Below, one piece after another: positions 13,904 through 20,739 of a DNA stretch of 24,274 bases. Under the pieces are notes generated by a model. It saw only the letters and a list, made by a program, of their open reading frames with translations, was not told where the DNA came from and made no database searches. Both the position numbers and the translations under genes were made by a program. The stretch is from positions 1 to 24,274 of IMG/VR virus record IMGVR_UViG_3300046507_000037; one strand, given 5' to 3'. This DNA is from a virus. The first letter of the stretch is position 1, and each line of letters begins with the position of its first letter.

Positions 13904-16111
13904 ATGCGCCGACCCGTCAACCGCGCGCCCCGCCTGCAAACAGAAACGCTTCCGCCGCCCGTCGGCGGCCTGAATACGCTAGATGCGGTGTCGAACATGC
14001 CGCCCACTGATGCGGTCATTCTGGACAACTATTTCCCCGGCACCGCAGATGTGCCGCTGCGCAATGGTTACCAGACGTGGGGCTCTGGCCTGACGAACGT
14101 CGAAACGTTGGCTGTCTATACGGCCGGAACGATCAAGAAGATGTTCGCGGTGTCGAAGGGCAACGTCTACGACGTGTCCGCGAATCAGCCGATCGGCGCC
14201 GGGAATGTCGTCGTTGAAGGCCCATTTGTGGCCGGCGCGCAGTTCACCGGCGGCGTCACGACGACTCTTCCGCTATCTAAAACCTACGCAAAGTCCGCCG
14301 ACATCATAGTCCACTTCGACGGCCAGTATCAGGGCTACGACCAGTACACAGTAGGTCCGAACAGCATCACGTTCACGTCGCCGATACCGGTCGGTGTGAA
14401 TCAGGTCTACATCGAGAGCATCGGCGCGCTGACAGCGAATATCGTTGCCGAGGGGCCATTTACCGGCGTCGGCGGTCAGACATCGCTCACCCTCTCCCAG
14501 CCCTACGCAGGCCCGACAAACCTGCTCGTATGGTTCGACGGCACGTATCAGGGACCTGACCAGTACACGCTCGCCGGCAAGGTGCTGACCTTCACCTCGG
14601 CGATTCCCACGTTCACATCGACGGTCTATATCGTTGCAGTGGCGGTCGGGAATGTCGTGCAGGAAGGGCCATTCGCTGCAAGTGGACAGACCACGCTTAC
14701 GCTATCGCAAGGCTACCCGAGTTCGGCGAACCTGCTGGTTCACTTTGATGGCGTGTTTCAGAGCCCGGATCAGTACACGCTCAGCGGCAAGACGCTGACG
14801 TTCACCGCAGCGGTCCCGACGGGAATCAGCAAGATCTATCTGATAGCGATCGGCGCTCCAGTCGTCTCAGGGCTCACGAATTCCCGCTGGCAGTATGTGA
14901 ACTTCAGCAACGCCGGTGCGGATTTCCTGGTGATGGTGAATGGGGTAGATGCGCCGCTCGTCTATAACGGCACAGGCTGGCAGCAGATTACCAACTCATC
15001 GACCCCGATTGCGATTACCGGCGTCGATCCTTCGACATTCGTCAGCGTCAACGTATTCGCCCAGAGGCTGTGGTTCGCCAAACTGAACACGACGCAGGCA
15101 TGGTATCTGCCGGTCGGTCAGGTCGGTGGCGCGGCCAATGTGCTCGACATCGGTTCGGAATTGACGCTGGGCGGTTTCCTGGCTGGCATGGCGACATGGA
15201 ACATTGACGACTCGGCGGGCCTGAATCCTTACCTCGTGCTGGTGAGTTCGGTCGGTGAAGCTGTGGTGTATCAGGGCTCCGATCCTTCGCAGGCGAATGC
15301 CTTCGGGATCTCTGCACACTTCCGCATTGGCGCGCCGACTGGCCGCCGCTTCTATGAGAAGTACGGTTCGGACATCGTATTCATCGGGGCGGACGGCCTG
15401 ACGCCGCTCAGCAAAGCCTTGCTAAGCGATCGTTCCGAGCGCAATGAAACGCTCACGCGCAAGATCAGCCCGAGCGTTACCGCAGACGTGGCTGCGTATG
15501 GCTCGCATTTCGGCTGGCAGGTGATTCTGTATCCCGACGGCAATAAGCTGCTGGTGAACGTGCCGACGGCTGAGGATTCGGTCTCCTACCAGTACGTCAT
15601 GAACACGCTGACGAATGCATGGTGCCGCTTCACCGGGTGGAATTCGACCTGTTTTGCCTATTACAACAGCGGCCTGTTCTTCGGCGGCCCGAACGGTGTC
15701 GCGCAGGCGGATGTGGGCAATGACGATGGCGGCAACGCGATCAACGCGGACATCAAACCGGCGTTCAACTATTTCAACATGCGTGGCGTGCAGAAGTATT
15801 TCAAGATGGTCCGCCCGGTGTTCCTCGCCAATTCGCCATTCTCGTTGCAGATGGATCTATCGGTCGATTTCAGCAATTCTTTGCCGACTTCGACGCCTGG
15901 ATTCTCTCAGGGCTTCTCGACGCCATGGGACACAACGCCCTGGGATCAGGTGCCGTGGAACGGTGCGCAGATCATCCAGTCGGACTGGCAATCGATCGAC
16001 GGTATCGGATACGCGGCGACCTACCGCATGCGAACCCAGACGAAAGGCGTGGCCTATTCAATCGAATCCGCAACTTTCATGTACGAGCCGCAGACACAGC
16101 TAACGCTCTGA
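13904..16111 (+). CDS. Tail hub / tubular-B-like protein with triple repeat
   Basis: A 735-aa beta-rich protein placed after the adaptor, where short-tailed phages encode the tail nozzle or hub. The N-terminus (PPPVGGLNTLDAVSNMPPTDAVILDNYFP) and the later blades with WQYVNFSNAGADFLVM, RLWFAKLNTTQAWYLP and GADGLTPLSKALL resemble tail tubular protein B-type beta-propellers. Residues 101-319 interrupt this with three tandem copies of a 70-78 residue domain (see repeat). The C-terminus ends in a sandwich-like region (TYRMRTQTKGVAYSIE). It would form the lower tail tube and attachment platform for fibres. The ATG is preceded by a modest ACGGA site three bases from the adaptor stop. Confidence 0.7.
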   Translation: MRRPVNRAPRLQTETLPPPVGGLNTLDAVSNMPPTDAVILDNYFPGTADVPLRNGYQTWGSGLTNVETLAVYTAGTIKKMFAVSKGNVYDVSANQPIGAGNVVVEGPFVAGAQFTGGVTTTLPLSKTYAKSADIIVHFDGQYQGYDQYTVGPNSITFTSPIPVGVNQVYIESIGALTANIVAEGPFTGVGGQTSLTLSQPYAGPTNLLVWFDGTYQGPDQYTLAGKVLTFTSAIPTFTSTVYIVAVAVGNVVQEGPFAASGQTTLTLSQGYPSSANLLVHFDGVFQSPDQYTLSGKTLTFTAAVPTGISKIYLIAIGAPVVSGLTNSRWQYVNFSNAGADFLVMVNGVDAPLVYNGTGWQQITNSSTPIAITGVDPSTFVSVNVFAQRLWFAKLNTTQAWYLPVGQVGGAANVLDIGSELTLGGFLAGMATWNIDDSAGLNPYLVLVSSVGEAVVYQGSDPSQANAFGISAHFRIGAPTGRRFYEKYGSDIVFIGADGLTPLSKALLSDRSERNETLTRKISPSVTADVAAYGSHFGWQVILYPDGNKLLVNVPTAEDSVSYQYVMNTLTNAWCRFTGWNSTCFAYYNSGLFFGGPNGVAQADVGNDDGGNAINADIKPAFNYFNMRGVQKYFKMVRPVFLANSPFSLQMDLSVDFSNSLPTSTPGFSQGFSTPWDTTPWDQVPWNGAQIIQSDWQSIDGIGYAATYRMRTQTKGVAYSIESATFMYEPQTQLTL
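14204..14860 (+). repeat. Three tandem domain repeats within the tail hub gene
   Basis: Units begin at 14204, 14438 and 14651 (residues 101, 179 and 250). Each starts N(I/V)V.EGPF, continues through L-LS-.Y...., a strand ending in FDG.(Y/F)Q, then DQYT, ITFTS or LTFT, and a final strand (VYI, VYI, IYL). The layout is like fibre-attachment or adhesion domains with a V.(F/L)DG...P..Y signature. Copies 2 and 3 are more alike than copy 1. The codons have diverged, so the duplication is not recent. Confidence 0.85.
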
Positions 16112-16137
16112 ATTCCCGCTATCTACACTAAGCGGCA
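16112..16137 (+). promoter_or_regulatory. Repeated intergenic element, copy C (putative promoter)
   Basis: Copy C reads ATTCCCGCTATCTACACT with a downstream CGGCA. It shares CGCTATCTACA with copy A and its first ten bases with copy B. TACACT (16124-16129) is the -10-like hexamer; the region 17 bases upstream (TAACGC) is not a recognisable -35. It begins at the tail hub stop codon and precedes the acetyltransferase and ejection-protein genes. Confidence 0.5.
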
Positions 16138-16144
16138 GATTTTC

Positions 16145-16203
16145 CATCTTCATGCATGCGGGGTTCCCCGCGGTAAAAGATGCGCTCAGCAGACGCGCAT
16201 CTT
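16145..16203 (+). promoter_or_regulatory. Structured leader with alternative pairings
   Basis: Downstream of element C, AAGATGCGC (16177-16185) pairs perfectly with GCGCATCTT (16195-16203) across a 9-base loop. The same AAGATG could instead pair with CATCTT at 16145-16150, enclosing a GCGGGG/CCCCGC hairpin (16158-16171). The two folds exclude each other. No T tract follows, so any control would act on translation or mRNA stability rather than by simple termination. Confidence 0.45.
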
Positions 16204-16233
16204 CGTCCAGCTTTGCGCATCGGGAAAGCACTG

Positions 16234-16680
16234 ATGAAACGCATTGTCTGGGATCAACCCGAACGGATTATGAGGTTTGTCGCTGATCGCGTAGGCGAGG
16301 AATCGTTTCGCGATTACACGGCGCTTGGCCTTGAAAAAGACGGCGAACTGACCGCGGGCGTGCTGTTCACCAATTACACGCAGGCGTCGATCGTGATGCA
16401 TGTCGCCTCTGATGGCTCGCGTCACTGGATCACGCCGGCTTTCCTTGCAGCCACCTTCCGCTATCCCTTTGTGCAGCTCGGTGTTCGTCGAGTAACGGGC
16501 CTCGTGCGCGCGGATAACGCGGATGCACAGCGCTTTGACGAGCACCTCGGATTCCGGCGTGAAGGAATCCTGCGCGAAGGCACGACGGATGGATGCGACC
16601 TGATTCTTTACGGCATGCTCAAGAGCGAATGCCGCTTCCTACAGGAGAGGCTGCGTGCGGCACTTCAACGAATTTCCTGA
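16234..16680 (+). CDS. GNAT-family acetyltransferase, 148 aa
   Basis: The ATG at 16234 has a CGGGAAAG site; an earlier in-frame ATG at 16180 lies within the leader hairpin and is less likely. The protein follows the GNAT fold: a strand with ELTAGVLFTNY, then ITPAFLAATFRYPFVQLGVRRVTGLV, and the C-terminal signature ADNADAQRFDEHLGFRREGILREG. GNAT enzymes move an acetyl group from acetyl-CoA to an amine; the pyrophosphate-binding loop is weak here, as in several phage members. The substrate is unknown. Its place ahead of virion genes is seen in related podophages and suggests modification of a virion or host protein. It overlaps the next gene by 26 bases. Confidence 0.75.
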   Translation: MKRIVWDQPERIMRFVADRVGEESFRDYTALGLEKDGELTAGVLFTNYTQASIVMHVASDGSRHWITPAFLAATFRYPFVQLGVRRVTGLVRADNADAQRFDEHLGFRREGILREGTTDGCDLILYGMLKSECRFLQERLRAALQRIS

Positions 16681-17842
16681 TCTGCCAGAGCGCGCATTCA
16701 CGCGCGCATTCGGCAAGAATCGGCCGGCGACGCTTGAAGGCGGCGGGAAGGGCGGCAGCGCGCCGCAGGCTCCTGATCCGTACAAGGTTGCGGACGCAAC
16801 GACGCAGACGAACGAGCAGACAGCGCAGTTTAACAAGGCGCTGAACCTCAATAACTATTCGAACCCGTTCGGCTCGCAGCAGAGCAACGTGGTCGGCACC
16901 GATGCCACCGGCGCGCCGATCTACCAGACCACTATCAGCGCGAGCCAGCCGCTCCAGAACCTGCTGAATAGCTCGATGTCGGCGGCCGGCAACTCCAATG
17001 CAACCGTCGGCAACTCGATATTCGGGCTCGGCGGCATCAATTCTCAGCTCGCGGGACTTGGATCGCAGATCAGCCCGACTGCCGCGCAGGATGCCAACCG
17101 GCAGGGGCAGCAGGCCGCGTATGCCGCGCAAACCCAGTATCTCGATCCGCAGTTCAAGCAGCAGCAGTCGAGTCTGGAGTCTCAGCTTGCCAATCAGGGG
17201 CTTGTCCCCGGTTCGCAGGCATACGACAACGCCATGACGAATTTCAACAATTCGAAGAATCAGGCGTATAGCAATGCGGCGAATCAGTCGGTCCTGACGG
17301 GATCGCAGATCGGCTCGCAGATGCTGAACAACAACCTCGCCGCGGTGGGCGAGCAGGGCAATCTGCTGAACCAGCAGGGGGTGAATTACGGCCAGCAGGC
17401 ATCGCTGTCCCAGCTTCCATACTCGCAACTGTCGAGCCTCGCGGGGCTCGTGCCTGGAAACACAGGGACCGCCCAGTCTGCGGCGAACCCGGCAAACATC
17501 GCGCAGGCATTCCAGAACCAGTACCAGGGTCAACTGAATGCATACAACGCATCGACCGGAGCGTCGAACTCTTCGAAGAGCGGGCTCTTTGGCCTGGGCG
17601 CTGCGGCTATGCCGATGATGGGGCAGATGATGTCCGATCGTCGTCTGAAAACGGATATTGAGGCAGTCGGCCCGCTGAAGGATGGCGTGAACTTCTACCG
17701 CTACCGGTATGTATGGGACGAACCCGGCACGGTGCGTCATGGCGTGATGGCGGACGAAGTAAAGCGCGTCGATCCGCAGGCTGTCGTCCGCACGCCGAGC
17801 GGCTTCGATGCGGTGAATTACGACCGCCTGCTGGGAGACTGA
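16655..17842 (+). CDS. Virion protein with C-terminal S74 chaperone-type domain
   Basis: The start is a GTG at 16655, supported by a strong AGGAGAGG site inside the acetyltransferase gene. Residues 1-320 are Gln/Asn/Ser/Gly-rich and helical to disordered, in the style of ejection proteins rather than beta-helical fibres. Residues 327-395 match a short Peptidase_S74 intramolecular chaperone: SDRRLKTDI, YRYRYVW, HGVMADEV and FDAVNYDRLL. Ser327 and Lys332 keep the S-D-x-x-x-K spacing of the self-cleaving endosialidase dyad. Such domains aid trimer folding and are sometimes released by autocleavage. Whether cleavage occurs here is unknown; this version is shorter than most. Confidence 0.65.
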   Translation: MRHFNEFPDLPERAFTRAFGKNRPATLEGGGKGGSAPQAPDPYKVADATTQTNEQTAQFNKALNLNNYSNPFGSQQSNVVGTDATGAPIYQTTISASQPLQNLLNSSMSAAGNSNATVGNSIFGLGGINSQLAGLGSQISPTAAQDANRQGQQAAYAAQTQYLDPQFKQQQSSLESQLANQGLVPGSQAYDNAMTNFNNSKNQAYSNAANQSVLTGSQIGSQMLNNNLAAVGEQGNLLNQQGVNYGQQASLSQLPYSQLSSLAGLVPGNTGTAQSAANPANIAQAFQNQYQGQLNAYNASTGASNSSKSGLFGLGAAAMPMMGQMMSDRRLKTDIEAVGPLKDGVNFYRYRYVWDEPGTVRHGVMADEVKRVDPQAVVRTPSGFDAVNYDRLLGD

Positions 17843-17843
17843 T

Positions 17844-18833
17844 ATGTCCTGGCTCTTTGGCGACTCACTGAGCGGCAACAACTACGAAGATCCGCTAGGA
17901 ATGGCGGGCTCGAAGTTCCAGCGATGGACCGATCCGCTTTCGTGGATTGGCGGCCAGAAGTACATCGACCTCACGAGCAAAAAAATCCCCTCGCTGGTCA
18001 ATGAGGGACTGTCGAAGGTCATCACGCCAATAGACAAGGCGACATCGTATATCGATCCGCTGTACTCGCAGACGGCCGGCATCCATAACTGGGTCGATCA
18101 CAAACCCGGCTCGACCGTCGGCGCGGTGGTCGGCTCGATATTCACTGGCGGCGCATTGGGCGGGGCGCTCGGTGCGGGCGCTGGTGGTGCGGGCGGTGGC
18201 GCTGCTGCAGGCGCCGAAGGAGCAGGCGCGGCAGGTGCGGGTAGTGGAGGCTTGTCGGGACTGTTCGGTCTTGGCGGTGGGCTCGGTGCGGATGCAGGGG
18301 CTGGTGGTGCAGGGGCGAGTGGCCTGACTGGTTTCTTCGGCGGTCCTGCTGCCGTAGGCGACGCCGGCATGACTGGAACGGTATCAGCCGGCAGCAGCGG
18401 TCTCGGGACCGTAATGGGCGGCGACATGGGCGGTGCTCTTGGGTCGTCTCCGACCGGGCTCTTTAGCGGCCTTCTGCCTGGCGGTGGCATGAGCGGCACG
18501 GCAAGCGGTGCGCTTGGTGGTGGCATGTCGGGCGAAACCGCGGGCCTGTCGAACATCGGCGGCGCTTCGATGGGCGGCCTGAACATGGGCAACTTCACGA
18601 ACCTCGCCCAGCAGGTCATGCAGCAGCAAAGCCAGCTTGCGCAGCAGCGCGCGAATCAGGCGAACAGTCAGCAGGACAACTCGACCGCCTACCAGAACCC
18701 TACGGCGACGCTGCTCGCTCCACCGCAGGCGATGCCGGCGCGCACCGGCTATGCCCAGACGCCACAACAGCAACTGGTCGGCCAGATGATGCTGCAAGGC
18801 ATGGGCGGTCTCGGTCTGTACGGAGGATATTGA
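17844..18833 (+). CDS. Gly/Ala-rich ejection-type protein, 329 aa
   Basis: Good GGGAG site, one base after the S74-gene stop. The N-terminus (MSWLFGDSLSGNNYEDPLG, then KFQRWTDPLSWIGGQKYID) is the only complex region. Residues about 95-240 are almost entirely Gly, Ala and Ser (GGALGGALGAGAGGAGGG), then the protein ends in Gln-rich helices (QQVMQQQSQLAQQRANQ). It lies first in a run of three large proteins of the kind that leave the virion with DNA in podophages and build a channel across the host envelope. The repetitive Gly codons make length variation among relatives likely. Confidence 0.55.
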   Translation: MSWLFGDSLSGNNYEDPLGMAGSKFQRWTDPLSWIGGQKYIDLTSKKIPSLVNEGLSKVITPIDKATSYIDPLYSQTAGIHNWVDHKPGSTVGAVVGSIFTGGALGGALGAGAGGAGGGAAAGAEGAGAAGAGSGGLSGLFGLGGGLGADAGAGGAGASGLTGFFGGPAAVGDAGMTGTVSAGSSGLGTVMGGDMGGALGSSPTGLFSGLLPGGGMSGTASGALGGGMSGETAGLSNIGGASMGGLNMGNFTNLAQQVMQQQSQLAQQRANQANSQQDNSTAYQNPTATLLAPPQAMPARTGYAQTPQQQLVGQMMLQGMGGLGLYGGY

Positions 18834-18834
18834 A

Positions 18835-20739
18835 ATGCCGACTCAGCCCACTATGGGGATGAATCCGATGCTGGCGCTGCTGCCGCCTGACCAGCAGCAG
18901 AACCTGATGCAGTTGCAGCAGCAGCAGGCTATCGGGCAGGCGCTGCTTCAGCAGGGATTGCAGCCGATCGACACGAGCAATCGTCAGGTCGGCGGCATGG
19001 GCTATCGCATCAGCCCGCTCGAAGGTCTCGCCAAGATGGCGAACATGTACGTCGGCAACAAGATCTCGCGGGACTCGATGGGTCAGCAGGCGCAGATCAT
19101 GGGGCAGATGTACGGGAATGCGTTCGGCGGTCAACCTCAGGCGCCCCAGGCTGCCCCGGTTGATGCTGGCGGAATGACGGGCGGCCAGTCTGGAGAAGGC
19201 GTCGTATCGGCTCCTATCGCAACGCCTGGCGCTGCCGATCTCGGCGCGGCGATGGGCGGCGGAACGCAGGTCGGCCCGCAGACACAGATGGCAAACGGCG
19301 TGCTGACGATGCCGGGGAAAACGCCGCAGCAGTCGATGATCCTTTACGGGATGCTGGGGCCTGAAGCCTACGCGAAGATGCTTGAAGCGCAGACCGCGCC
19401 GACGGCGGCCACGCTTGCCGCGCGCCAGGGTGGATTCGATCCGATGGTTGCGAACCAGCGGCAGTTCATGCACGACTCATACAACGCGCCGCTGACCGGA
19501 ACTGGCACGTTCCGCGATCCCTATTCTCTCAAGCCTGTCGCATTCACTGCGTCCGATATTCCCGGCACGCGCCAGCTTTATGATGCGGCCGGCAACTCGG
19601 CCGGCGTTGAGCCTCTTTCTGGCGCACAGGCAGCGATGCAAGGGAATGCCGCGGCAACTGCTGCCGGTGGCGCACAGTTCAAGCCGATTCAGGTCTACAA
19701 CCCGCAGACGCAGCAGATGGAGTATTCCAACGAAGCTGCGGTAACGAATCCGAGCGCGCCTGCTCCGGTACGCAACAACAACCCAGGCGCGATGATGCCT
19801 GGCGGAAAACTCGCGCAGTACCCGGATATGCAGACGGGCCTGAAGGCACTGGACGACAATCTTGCCTCCTATGGAAAGCAGGGTGTCAATACGCTTTCGG
19901 GCGTTATCTCGAAGTGGGCACCTCCCAACGAGAACGACACGCAAGCGTATATCAAGGACGTGTCGCAGCGCCTCGGCATCAGCCCGAACCAGAAGATCGA
20001 CCTGTCGAATCCTCTCGTTCGTCAGTCGCTGAGCACGGCGATTTCCATTCATGAGAATGGCCCGCAAGGCGTCTTTGGTGGCGGAGCACCGGCCGCAGCA
20101 CCTCCGCTGGGCGCGCAAGCTGGGGCAGAAACGGGCTCGCGCAACCTTCAGGATGAGTTGTCCAAGAAGTGGACCGATCTGAATGCGCAGAACCAGCAGG
20201 CGCAGGGCGTCATTTCCAATCTGCAAAACATCAAGACGCTCGCATCGAAAGCTGCGGTCGGCCCGCAGTCGGATCGGCTGAATTACGTCAACGGCCTGTT
20301 GTCTCTCGCCGGCAGCGAGAAGGCAACAGACGCGGTAACGGCAAACGACCTGCTGAACAAATACTCGAATCAGATCACCGCGCGCCTGAGCGCTGGCGGC
20401 ATGGGTACAGATGCGGCGCGCTCAATCCTGCAATCGGCCTATCCGAACTCGCACATGACGCCGCAGGCGATCAACGAAGCGGCCGACAATCTTCAGGGCG
20501 CTAGCCAGATGATACAGGCGAAAACGCGCCTGCTTGCGCCGCTTCGAAATAAGGGCGATGCGCAGGGATACAACAACACAGAAATGCAGTTCGACCAGAA
20601 CGCAGACCCGCGCATCTTCCAGTACGCGAATATGAAAGACCCGGCCGCGCGCGCCTCGTTCGCTAAAAATCTGATGCAGCAGGACCCGACGATCGTGAAC
20701 AAGATCCAGGCTCTGCAAAAGCTGGGGGCACTCCAATGA
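18835..20739 (+). CDS. Ejection protein with peptidoglycan-hydrolase-like domain
   Basis: A 634-aa protein with a strong GGAGG site. The first 300 residues are Gln/Met/Gly-rich. Residues 313-412 form a compact domain: RNNNPGAM, YPDMQTGLKALDDNL, YGKQGVNTLSGVISKWAPP, then NDTQAYIKDV and HENG (Glu407). This set is found in phage virion lysozyme-like proteins often called structural protein P5, and should open the cell wall locally as DNA enters. The C-terminal third is helical. Neighbours on both sides are ejection-type proteins, which fits delivery with the genome. Catalytic activity is inferred from the family. Confidence 0.7.
   Translation: MPTQPTMGMNPMLALLPPDQQQNLMQLQQQQAIGQALLQQGLQPIDTSNRQVGGMGYRISPLEGLAKMANMYVGNKISRDSMGQQAQIMGQMYGNAFGGQPQAPQAAPVDAGGMTGGQSGEGVVSAPIATPGAADLGAAMGGGTQVGPQTQMANGVLTMPGKTPQQSMILYGMLGPEAYAKMLEAQTAPTAATLAARQGGFDPMVANQRQFMHDSYNAPLTGTGTFRDPYSLKPVAFTASDIPGTRQLYDAAGNSAGVEPLSGAQAAMQGNAAATAAGGAQFKPIQVYNPQTQQMEYSNEAAVTNPSAPAPVRNNNPGAMMPGGKLAQYPDMQTGLKALDDNLASYGKQGVNTLSGVISKWAPPNENDTQAYIKDVSQRLGISPNQKIDLSNPLVRQSLSTAISIHENGPQGVFGGGAPAAAPPLGAQAGAETGSRNLQDELSKKWTDLNAQNQQAQGVISNLQNIKTLASKAAVGPQSDRLNYVNGLLSLAGSEKATDAVTANDLLNKYSNQITARLSAGGMGTDAARSILQSAYPNSHMTPQAINEAADNLQGASQMIQAKTRLLAPLRNKGDAQGYNNTEMQFDQNADPRIFQYANMKDPAARASFAKNLMQQDPTIVNKIQALQKLGALQ

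Noticed and set aside
16619-17881. 420-aa minus-strand frame opposite the S74 gene
   Set aside because: Leu/Arg-rich antisense translation with no motif, covering a + strand gene with a recognisable C-terminal domain.
18150-18330. GGTGC/GGCGG repeats as a possible tandem repeat array or recombination site
   Set aside because: They are explained by Gly/Ala codons of a low-complexity protein; there is no fixed unit length.
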